A stretch of DNA of 5,346 nucleotides, from positions 1 through 5,346 of the forward strand of contig CALCNZ010000057.1 of NCBI GenBank assembly GCA_937897625.1. Direction: 5' to 3'. The notes under the pieces are model-generated. The model was not told where the DNA came from. It ran no database searches and saw only the letters and a program-made list of their open reading frames with translations. This document shows positions 1 to 5,346 of the stretch, in pieces. The stretch comes from an uncultured Flavobacteriales bacterium. Lineage in GTDB: Bacteria; Bacteroidota; Bacteroidia; Flavobacteriales_D; Sanyastnellaceae. How positions within the stretch are numbered: the stretch's first letter is position 1; each line of letters starts with the position of its first letter. Position numbers and translations under genes: made by a program.

Positions 1-1
1 T

Positions 2-3000
2 TCTCCAAATTGGTCCAACACTTTGACCATGGCGAATTTTGTAATGCTTGGTTTGGGATACAGTACTGCTGTTACTTCAACAGACTATAGCGACGGGGAT
101 CCCGCTAAATTGGGAAACTACATCGCAGCACAATACATTGCATACGGTAACTTAGACGGTTCTAATCAGGCTGGTAACTATGCCAATCTCTATTACACTC
201 CAGTAAATTCGCCTCTTCTACCAAGTTTTTTAGGCAATCCGAATCTCACAAATATCAACCGTTGGCAGCCGTTGAACTTAGCGAATTTTGTGGATCAAAA
301 TGGTTTTCCTGGGCTTCCAACCCCAGCCGCAATTGCTCCAGAATGGGGCAATGTAAAACCATTTTGCTTAACGGAATCGGACAAGACAGTATACTTCAGA
401 GACGGACATGCTTGGAATGTGTACAAAGATCCTGGAGCTGCGCCTCAGTTTTTGCCTTCTGACACTTCTTCCTTGCATCATCCGTTTGTGTGGGGAAATG
501 TATTGGTAGGTACTTGGTCGTCACATTTATCTTCATTCGATCCTACATATTTGGATATCTCTCCCATGAGTATTGGTAACGTCGGTCAATTGCCCGCAAC
601 AGTTGATGACTATCCCAATTTTTATAATTTGCTAGAGGGAGGAGATAACGGAACAGGTCGAACCGTGAATCCAGTTACGGGTCAACCTTATTCGCCGAAT
701 TTGGTGAAACGAGGAGATTTCACTCGCGTGTTAGCAGAGTTTTGGGCAGACGGACCAAGTAGCGAAACACCGCCCGGCCACTGGTTTACTATTTTAAATT
801 ACGTTAGTGATCATCCACTCTTTGTGAAGAAATGGAGAGGGCAAGGAGATGTATTAAGCGACCTTGAATGGGATGTTCGTTCTTATTTTACAATGGGTGG
901 TGCTGTTCATGACGCTGCCATTTGTGCTTGGGGAATTAAAGGCTACTATGACGGAAGCAGACCCATCAGTGTATTGCGAAAAATGGCACAAAACGGACAG
1001 TCTTCCGATCCGGCACTTCCAAATTATCACTACCAAGGTTTGCCATTAATTCCAAATTACATCGAGTTGGTTCAGCCAGCTGATACCTTGAATGGGTTTA
1101 TGTCAAGCGATATTGGACAAGTGAAAATTCGTGCTTGGAAAGGTCCAAACTACATTGCAAATCCACTTGTTGATGAAGCAGGAGTTGATTGGATTCTCGC
1201 GAAAAATTGGTGGCCGTACCAACGTCCAAGTTTTGTTACCCCGCCATTCCCGGGTTATGTAAGTGGTCACTCGACTTATTCTCGAACGGCTGCAGAGGTT
1301 ATGACAGCTATTACAGGTTCAGAATATTTCCCTGGTGGAATGGGAGAGTTTCATGCAACACAAAATCAATATTTGGTGTTTGAAGAGGGACCTTCAACCG
1401 ATGTAACCTTGCAATGGGCAACATACACTGATGCTTCAGACCAATGCTCGTTATCACGCATTTGGGGCGGTATTCATGCACCTTTCGACGATATTCCTGG
1501 AAGAAAAATTGGGATAGAATTAGGTCCACAAGCAGTGGAATTAGCAGATCACCTTCAAACGGCTGTTGTTCCTCATGTCGTGAATGTGACTTTTTCAGAT
1601 CCGACCATTTCCTCTTCCGACATTGGAAATACCGTTAGTGCATTTTTCAATTTCAACAGGCCCATGTCTAGCGCAACCTTGCCTGTTGTGACTTTCGTGT
1701 CAACCGATTTAATTGCATTGGGTGTTCTTACGCAAACCAATTCATACTGGGTAAACGATACTGCTTTTGTAGTCGAATACCTCGTTTCTGAAGCCACACA
1801 ACCTTACAGCGGAATTAATTTCAGAGTCATTGGTGGAAAAGGATTAGACGGATGTTTCGCAAGAGCCTATGTTGGTGGTAACTGGAAAGTAGATATGATT
1901 CGTCCGCAAGTGACTGCATGTGTTGCTGCAGATGTGTGGATAACAGATGCAAATGCAGTTTCTGGAACAGCTGAGGTTGCTGTTTATTTTAATAAGGCTA
2001 TGGACGTGAATGCTCCGGCAATTCTTTCGTTCACAAATCAAATACCTGCTGGCTTGTCTCAGAATACGTCGGCTGGTTATTGGAGCAATTCAAGCACATA
2101 CCATGCAGTATTCAATGTTTCAGATTTCAACGAAGAGTGGATGAATGTGAACTTACATTGCTTGTCTGCAATAGACTTAGCCGGAAACTTTCAAGTGGAA
2201 GACACGTTGTTAAATGTGCTGAATATTGACACACGTAACCCTTCAGTTAGTGTTGCTGCGTCGAATGGTGTTTTAAATGACGCTGCTGCTGGACAAGCTT
2301 TCCAATTGAACTTTACATTCGAAGAGTCGGCAGATATTACTGAAACTCCTGTAGTGACTTTTATTGAAGGAGATCCAACCTTGAATTCTATAAGCTTGGT
2401 TTCTTCAACATGGAATTCAGCAACAAATCTTGTTGTGGACTATAGTGTGAATGATGCAGGAGAATTATTCCCCTCCCTAACTCCCGCAATAAATGCGCAC
2501 GATGTTCACGGGAATGCTGCGGTTGTAGTTGAAACGAATGTGTTCATGATTGATACAGAAAACCCGACCGTTGTGCAGATTGTTCCTTCAACGAATTTGT
2601 ATCAAGGGTTGACTACTGATTTTTACATCGATGTAATTTACAGTGAGAACATGCTTGCGTTCAACACGCCAACATTGGTGTTTTCTGATCCTTTTGTGTT
2701 GGACTACTTCACTTTAACAGGAGCAGCTTGGATAGATGCCGTGACCTATAGATTTACGTATACGCTAACAACGGTTGACGCTGGTTTCACTAGTTTGAAT
2801 CTCGGAGCAACCTTATCAGGAGGAAACGATGCTGTGGGTAATCCATTTGCAACCACGGATTTCATAGATGTCATTAGCATAGACATCGTTGGAAGCGTAA
2901 GCGAATCTTCCTTGAACACCGTTCATGTCTTCCCGAATCCATCTTCCGATATTGTTATTGTTGAAGGAATTCATTCCATGTTGAACCTAACCGTTCGCGA

Positions 3001-3139
3001 TGAAGTGGGAAGAATTATTCAGGCAGGGAAATCTGCTAGCCGCATTGAATTGAGCGTTTCAGATTGGGCAAGTGGAATTTACTTGATGGAATTCAATGAC
3101 GGGAAAGGGTTGAAGCAAGTGCGCTTCATTAAGAAGTAA
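2..3139 (+). CDS. Secreted vanadium-dependent haloperoxidase (PAP2 superfamily) with Ig-like repeats and T9SS sorting domain, 5'-partial
   Basis: Predicted to oxidise a halide with hydrogen peroxide, using vanadate as prosthetic group, outside the cell. The frame is open to the left edge, so the signal peptide and first helices are missing. Residues are numbered from the TTG at position 23. The three vanadate-binding motifs are complete: K306-x6-R313-P314; S414-G415-H416 within PPFPGYVSGHS; and R479-x5-H485, H485 being the expected vanadium ligand. Spacing matches fungal vanadium chloroperoxidase. W303 and F409 fall where that enzyme has its halide-pocket Trp and Phe; D297 and D489 also match conserved acids. 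Four Ig-like repeats follow (about 515-956), then a T9SS sorting domain (about 967-1038). Family and secretion route are strong calls; chloride use is inference. A PAP2 acid phosphatase is the alternative, but the K-to-R and R-to-H spacings and the two-domain helical architecture favour a haloperoxidase. The TTG at 23 and ATG at 29 are internal codons, because conserved family sequence already runs through them. It converges on phoH. Confidence 0.9.
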   Translation, partial: SPNWSNTLTMANFVMLGLGYSTAVTSTDYSDGDPAKLGNYIAAQYIAYGNLDGSNQAGNYANLYYTPVNSPLLPSFLGNPNLTNINRWQPLNLANFVDQNGFPGLPTPAAIAPEWGNVKPFCLTESDKTVYFRDGHAWNVYKDPGAAPQFLPSDTSSLHHPFVWGNVLVGTWSSHLSSFDPTYLDISPMSIGNVGQLPATVDDYPNFYNLLEGGDNGTGRTVNPVTGQPYSPNLVKRGDFTRVLAEFWADGPSSETPPGHWFTILNYVSDHPLFVKKWRGQGDVLSDLEWDVRSYFTMGGAVHDAAICAWGIKGYYDGSRPISVLRKMAQNGQSSDPALPNYHYQGLPLIPNYIELVQPADTLNGFMSSDIGQVKIRAWKGPNYIANPLVDEAGVDWILAKNWWPYQRPSFVTPPFPGYVSGHSTYSRTAAEVMTAITGSEYFPGGMGEFHATQNQYLVFEEGPSTDVTLQWATYTDASDQCSLSRIWGGIHAPFDDIPGRKIGIELGPQAVELADHLQTAVVPHVVNVTFSDPTISSSDIGNTVSAFFNFNRPMSSATLPVVTFVSTDLIALGVLTQTNSYWVNDTAFVVEYLVSEATQPYSGINFRVIGGKGLDGCFARAYVGGNWKVDMIRPQVTACVAADVWITDANAVSGTAEVAVYFNKAMDVNAPAILSFTNQIPAGLSQNTSAGYWSNSSTYHAVFNVSDFNEEWMNVNLHCLSAIDLAGNFQVEDTLLNVLNIDTRNPSVSVAASNGVLNDAAAGQAFQLNFTFEESADITETPVVTFIEGDPTLNSISLVSSTWNSATNLVVDYSVNDAGELFPSLTPAINAHDVHGNAAVVVETNVFMIDTENPTVVQIVPSTNLYQGLTTDFYIDVIYSENMLAFNTPTLVFSDPFVLDYFTLTGAAWIDAVTYRFTYTLTTVDAGFTSLNLGATLSGGNDAVGNPFATTDFIDVISIDIVGSVSESSLNTVHVFPNPSSDIVIVEGIHSMLNLTVRDEVGRIIQAGKSASRIELSVSDWASGIYLMEFNDGKGLKQVRFIKK
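1565..2890 (+). repeat. Four tandem Ig-like domain repeats within the haloperoxidase
   Basis: Residues about 515-626, 627-737, 738-845 and 846-956 form four diverged copies of one unit of 112, 111, 108 and 111 residues. Shared landmarks are an opening Pro-x-Val, a strand ending in a Pro-x-(L/V)-x-F segment (PVVTF, PAILSF, PVVTF, PTLVF), a Trp about 20-25 residues later (YW, YW, TW, AW), then alternating hydrophobic strands. Repeats 2-4 carry a D-x-x-G-N turn (DLAGN, DVHGN, DAVGN) and close with a hydrophobic strand ending in Ile-Asp. Repeat 1 lacks the clean turn and is the most diverged. This is a beta-sandwich pattern common in Bacteroidota surface proteins, where such modules act as spacers or binders. 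No ligand can be assigned from sequence. Repeat edges are by eye, accurate to a few residues. Confidence 0.75.
2891..3136 (+). other. Type A T9SS (Por) C-terminal sorting domain
   Basis: The last roughly 80 residues of the haloperoxidase have the signature of a type A type IX secretion sorting domain. They show a hydrophobic strand into F970-P971-N972-P973-S974 (the PNP motif), a middle strand with DEVGR (the D-x-x-G-R turn), a W1015-A-S-G-I-Y-L strand, and a basic end in Lys-Lys. In this family the domain is recognised by the outer-membrane translocon after Sec export, then cleaved, with attachment to surface lipopolysaccharide or release of the protein. It implies that the organism encodes gliding/Por genes elsewhere and that the missing N-terminus carries a Sec signal peptide. 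Confidence 0.9.
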
Positions 3140-3152
3140 TAAATAAATTAAT

Positions 3153-3200
3153 AGATCAATTCGCAGGCGAATCCGTTCGTTTCGTGAATTGATCTTTTTT
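3153..3200. terminator. Hairpin terminator between convergent genes, overlapping the 3' end of phoH
   Basis: The arms AGATCAATTC (3153-3162) and GAATTGATCT (3186-3195) are a perfect 10-bp inverted repeat. They can be extended inward by a G-T and a C-G pair, leaving a loop of about 19 nt. On the plus strand the stem runs straight into six Ts (3195-3200), a standard intrinsic terminator for the haloperoxidase, 14 bp after its stop. On the minus strand the stem is followed by a looser T-rich stretch (3152 down to about 3139), so it may also end phoH transcription. Most of the hairpin is phoH coding sequence (stop codon and last dozen or so codons). Confidence 0.75.
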
Positions 3201-4166
3201 CATTTGAGCATCGGCTTCCATTTTTTCGAAAGCAGAAATCACGCGCTTCACAAGCGGATGACGAATCACATCGCTACCGGTTAACTCAATAACACCAATG
3301 CCTTCAACACCGCGAAGCAACTCTACGCTGCGCATGAGTCCGCTGGGCTGATTGCGCGGAAGGTCAATTTGTGTCGAGTCACCGGTAATGACAAACTTCG
3401 CTTGTTGTCCCATACGCGTAAGGAACATTTTCATTTGAGTAACTGTAGCGTTCTGCGCTTCATCGAGAATAACAAACGCTTTGTCAAGCGTGCGTCCGCG
3501 CATGAACGCAAGCGGTGCAATTTCAATCACACCTTTTTCCATATACTCCGCCAACTTATCGTACGGAATCATGTCCATAAGCGCATCGTACAACGGCTGC
3601 AAATACGGATCGAGTTTCTCTTTCAAATCTCCCGGAAGAAAACCTAAGTTTTCGCCAGCCTCAACGGCCGGACGAGTTAGAACAATGCGTCGAACTTCTT
3701 TGTCTTTCAAGGCCTTAACCGCTAGCGCAACAGCGGTATAGGTCTTACCACTACCAGCAGGACCAATGGCAAAGAGCATGTCGTTCTTCGACATGAGGTC
3801 TACCATTATTTTTTGATTGGGTGTGCGAGCAGTGATTTTATTTCCGCCTGGACCAAACACCAACACATCGCCATGCGGAGTCTGAATGTCGGGGGCACTT
3901 ACTTCACCCAATGCCATGCGCTCCAACTGCTGAAGCGTTATGCTTTGGTACTTGTCTATGTGCCAAAAAATTAGCGTCAAGAAATCATCTAAACGCTGCA
4001 GCTCATCGTCGCTTCCAACAGCCTTAAGCATGTTGCCGCGAGTCATAATTTTCAACTTTGGAAATTTCGATTGAACGAACTTGAATTTAACGTTGTTCGG
4101 ACCAAAGAATTCAATAGGATCTATTGAAGGAAGGAAGAGTTCTTTTTCTGCCAATTTTTTGCACAA
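3156..4166 (-). CDS. phoH: PhoH family ATPase (PhoH-like/YbeZ type)
   Basis: A cytoplasmic P-loop ATPase of the PhoH/YbeZ family, related to the nucleotide-binding half of superfamily 1 helicases and linked to RNA metabolism and ribosome maturation or quality control. The 336 residues match the usual family length. Visible are Walker A G135-P-A-G-S-G-K-T142, the family signature TRPAVEAGENLGFLPG (164-179), Walker B VILDEAQN (232-239), TGDSTQIDLP (261-270) and a conserved DVIRHPLV (299-306) whose R302 is a candidate arginine finger. The N-terminal segment with IDPIEFFGPNN (15-25) is typical of Bacteroidota members as I recall them. No ATG is available: the ORF opens at TTG 4166, directly preceded by an in-frame TAA (4169-4167). 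A second TTG at 4154 gives MAEKELFL, which fits remembered homologues better, so the true start may be 12 bp downstream. Divergent from the DUF62 gene. Its codons look more GC-rich than those of the haloperoxidase. Confidence 0.95.
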   Translation of the reverse strand: MCKKLAEKELFLPSIDPIEFFGPNNVKFKFVQSKFPKLKIMTRGNMLKAVGSDDELQRLDDFLTLIFWHIDKYQSITLQQLERMALGEVSAPDIQTPHGDVLVFGPGGNKITARTPNQKIMVDLMSKNDMLFAIGPAGSGKTYTAVALAVKALKDKEVRRIVLTRPAVEAGENLGFLPGDLKEKLDPYLQPLYDALMDMIPYDKLAEYMEKGVIEIAPLAFMRGRTLDKAFVILDEAQNATVTQMKMFLTRMGQQAKFVITGDSTQIDLPRNQPSGLMRSVELLRGVEGIGVIELTGSDVIRHPLVKRVISAFEKMEADAQMKKDQFTKRTDSPAN

Positions 4167-4174
4167 TTAATTGT
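4163..4174. repeat. Perfect 12-bp palindrome at the phoH start
   Basis: ACAATTAATTGT is self-complementary and covers both the TTG at 4166 and the in-frame TAA just upstream of phoH. It could be an operator half-site pair or a small structure in the phoH leader, but a 12-bp AT-rich palindrome can also arise by chance. The sequence is certain; a function is not. Confidence 0.35.
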
Positions 4175-4197
4175 TTCGAAAATAATGGAAATAACTG

Positions 4198-4227
4198 TTG
4201 CACACCTTTAAATTTCAGTGAAATTTG
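4198..4227 (+). promoter_or_regulatory. Candidate Bacteroidota-type promoter for the DUF62 gene
   Basis: TTG at 4198-4200 is followed after 19 bp by GAAATTTG (4220-4227). This differs in one base from the Bacteroidota -7 element TAnnTTTG, which is normally paired with an upstream TTG at about this spacing. Transcription would begin near 4233-4236, leaving a very short leader before the ATG at 4247. The first T of the TA pair is missing, so this is a weak match. A second single-mismatch box, TAAATTTC at 4209-4216, has no well-placed partner. No convincing promoter was found for phoH on the other strand. Confidence 0.3.
4210..4226. repeat. 7-bp perfect inverted repeat in the divergent intergenic region
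   Basis: AAATTTC (4210-4216) and GAAATTT (4220-4226) are perfect inverted arms around a 3-nt spacer (AGT). The element sits in the 80-bp gap between the divergent phoH and DUF62 starts and overlaps the candidate -7 box of the DUF62 gene. Its symmetry and location fit a binding site for a dimeric regulator affecting one or both genes. It is too AT-rich and has too small a loop to be convincing as a terminator. Confidence 0.45.
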
Positions 4228-4246
4228 TTTTTACTCGAATAATACC

Positions 4247-5065
4247 ATGTCAATTGTTGCGCTTATATCAGACCTTGGAACGAAAGATCACTATGTTTCG
4301 TTGGTAAAGGCAGCCTTGCTCAACCACAATCCAACAATAGTTCCTGTCGATGTTTCGCACGAAGTGGGCACCGGAGAAATAGGTGAGGTGGCATTTCATT
4401 TTCGAAGTATTTGGAACAGCTTCCCATTTGGAACCGTTTTCTTGAATGGTGTAAGCAGCTATAAACTCAGCACGCGCGAGCACATTATTGTTGAATACCA
4501 AGATCGCTTTTTAATTACGGCAGACAATGGCGTGTTCTCGCTCATGTTCCCAGAGGCAAAGAGCGATGAGGTGAAAATTTATTTATTGAAAATTGAAGGC
4601 AGCGACGATAAGCGTTTCCCTATGGCCGGTGTTTTCGCAATTGCGGCAGGGCAGATTACACAAGGAAATTTTCCAGATCAATGGTGCGAGCAATTGGAAG
4701 ACATGTCTAAGATAAAAGGTCTAGAGCCCTACTTGAATGGACAAGATCTGATTACTCAAGTTATTTATATTGACCACTTCGGAAATCTGTATTTTAATTT
4801 AACCAAGAAATTATTCGACGAAATTGGTAAGGGAAGAAGTTTTGCCATTCCAGTCCGATCGCAGACCACCATTAACAAGTTTCACGAGCGCTTTGCAGAT
4901 GTTGAAGTGGGAAGTGAAGTTGCTTTCTGGGGACAAAACAATTACCTGGTTATTTCAATGAATAGGGAAGGAGGCGGAGACAGAGCAGGTACTTTCAACA
5001 GTTTAATGAATTTGGAATTGGGTAGTTCACTAACAATATCTTTTCATGGTGACGCGAATCGTTAA
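4247..5065 (+). CDS. DUF62 / SAM hydroxide adenosyltransferase (SAM hydrolase) family protein, divergent
   Basis: A 272-residue cytoplasmic protein of the DUF62 family. Its best known members split S-adenosylmethionine with water into adenosine and methionine, and it shares a fold with SAM-dependent chlorinase and fluorinase. The ATG at 4247 is chosen because the family's N-terminal strand starts there (VALISDLGTKDHY, with D9 and D14). In-frame codons back to 4124 would overlap phoH. Other family marks are DVSHEV (35-40), the A92-D-N-G95 substrate loop, and the C-terminal IDHFGNLYFNL (175-185), where the family has an ID-x-FGN motif. Aligned by eye, the hydrolytic Asp-Arg-His triad reads S70, R77 and Q136, so two of three residues are changed. 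The protein may bind SAM or adenosine without the usual hydrolysis. No Shine-Dalgarno sequence is visible. The downstream gene overlaps its end by 20 bp, indicating one transcript. Family call strong; activity uncertain. Confidence 0.88.
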   Translation: MSIVALISDLGTKDHYVSLVKAALLNHNPTIVPVDVSHEVGTGEIGEVAFHFRSIWNSFPFGTVFLNGVSSYKLSTREHIIVEYQDRFLITADNGVFSLMFPEAKSDEVKIYLLKIEGSDDKRFPMAGVFAIAAGQITQGNFPDQWCEQLEDMSKIKGLEPYLNGQDLITQVIYIDHFGNLYFNLTKKLFDEIGKGRSFAIPVRSQTTINKFHERFADVEVGSEVAFWGQNNYLVISMNREGGGDRAGTFNSLMNLELGSSLTISFHGDANR

Positions 5066-5345
5066 AATGTCGTTTGACAATAGCCATGCAGATCTGTTCC
5101 TTGAAATTTTCAATGAACACCGCAATCAAATTCGTGCTGCTGAAGGTTGCACCTATTTAGAGCTTTGGCAAACCGAGGAAAATGATTCAACCTTGTTTTT
5201 TACCCACAGCAAATGGGAAAGCGAAGAACATCTGAATAACTACAGACATAGCGATATTTTTAAAATTGTTTGGCCTAAGACAAAAGCATTGTTCAATGCT
5301 TCGCCGCAAGCCTGGACAGTCAACAGTCTTGTAACACTTCCATAA
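5046..5345 (+). CDS. Antibiotic biosynthesis monooxygenase (ABM/YgiN-like) domain protein
   Basis: A 99-residue single-domain protein of the ABM family: a ferredoxin-like alpha/beta fold that dimerises into a barrel. Members include cofactor-free quinone or quinol monooxygenases and heme-degrading enzymes; many have no known substrate. Visible landmarks are the first strand MVTRIVKMSF, the E33-G-C-T-Y-L-E-L strand after helix 1, FFTHSKWES (51-59), and YRHSDIFKIVWPKTKALF (66-83) over the last helix, a pattern common in Bacteroidota ABM proteins. Nothing like the Asn/Arg/Trp heme-binding set of IsdG can be assigned with confidence. The ATG at 5046 keeps the whole first strand; the later ATG at 5067 would remove most of it. 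The start lies inside the DUF62 gene (20-bp overlap, different frame) without a visible Shine-Dalgarno sequence, which suggests translational coupling. The stop TAA is at 5343-5345, so the gene is complete. The name reflects the fold and does not show antibiotic production. Confidence 0.87.
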   Translation: MVTRIVKMSFDNSHADLFLEIFNEHRNQIRAAEGCTYLELWQTEENDSTLFFTHSKWESEEHLNNYRHSDIFKIVWPKTKALFNASPQAWTVNSLVTLP

Positions 5346-5346
5346 T

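Noticed and set aside
23..31. TTG (23) or ATG (29) as the true start of the haloperoxidase
   Set aside because: The frame is open to the left edge, no signal peptide follows either codon, and family-conserved sequence (the STDYS and LGNYIA region) lies within the next 30 or so residues where homologues already have a long N-terminal part. The gene is cut by the window edge.
32..291. Short direct repeat GCGAATTTTGT at 32-42 and 281-291
   Set aside because: It is 11 bp, encodes the common residues ANFV in the same frame both times, and has no other shared flanking sequence; probably chance.
3369..3741. Open frames on the plus strand opposite phoH (3369-3647 and 3481-3741)
   Set aside because: They lie antisense to a strongly conserved ATPase, show no recognisable domain, and have low-complexity composition typical of shadow frames.
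4203..4205. GTG as an upstream start for phoH
   Set aside because: It is in frame, but the TAA at 4169-4167 lies between it and the phoH body.
4124..4246. Longer N-terminus of the DUF62 protein from a TTG at 4124
   Set aside because: It would overlap the divergent phoH start and add 41 residues with no family similarity. The ATG at 4247 gives the expected strand and the usual length.
2..5345. A halometabolite biosynthesis cluster: haloperoxidase, SAM-halogenase-superfamily protein and 'antibiotic biosynthesis' monooxygenase together
   Set aside because: The haloperoxidase is convergent with and separated by a terminator from phoH and the other genes, and it is an exported protein while the others are cytoplasmic. 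No scaffold-building enzyme is present, and the ABM name reflects only a fold. The grouping is more simply an accessory gene beside a housekeeping cluster.

Overview
The window looks like a piece of a Bacteroidota genome, probably of the Flavobacteriales type. This rests on three things. The first gene ends in a type IX secretion (T9SS) C-terminal sorting domain, a system confined to this phylum. The genes lack clear Shine-Dalgarno sequences, and coding is moderately AT-rich. The PhoH-like ATPase, the DUF62 protein and the small monooxygenase also resemble, from memory, Bacteroidota versions. Genus or species cannot be assigned from this sequence.

Layout. (1) Positions 2-3139, plus strand: the 3' part of a large secreted protein whose start lies left of the window. 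It has a vanadium-dependent haloperoxidase/PAP2 catalytic domain with the full vanadate-binding residue set, then four tandem Ig-like repeats of 108-112 residues, then a type A T9SS sorting domain. (2) Positions 3153-3200: a hairpin with a T-tract between two convergent genes, which lies partly inside the coding end of the next gene. (3) Positions 3156-4166, minus strand: a PhoH-family ATPase with no ATG start available. (4) Positions 4167-4246: an 80-bp divergent intergenic region with a perfect 7-bp inverted repeat and a weak candidate promoter. (5) Positions 4247-5065, plus strand: a DUF62/SAM hydroxide adenosyltransferase-fold protein in which two residues of the usual hydrolytic triad appear substituted. 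(6) Positions 5046-5345, plus strand: a small antibiotic-biosynthesis-monooxygenase-fold protein that overlaps gene 5 by 20 bp.

How the parts fit together. The haloperoxidase is an exported, surface-anchored or released enzyme predicted to oxidise halides with hydrogen peroxide. It is transcribed towards phoH and ends at its own terminator, so it is probably independent of the other genes. PhoH (RNA-related ATPase), DUF62 and the monooxygenase look like a compact housekeeping-type cluster, with a divergent control region and a translationally coupled pair. The most interesting points are the chloroperoxidase-like halide-pocket residues in the haloperoxidase and the altered triad of the DUF62 protein. 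No RNA genes, CRISPR arrays, insertion sequences or attachment sites were seen, and no clearly new defence or mobile system is visible.
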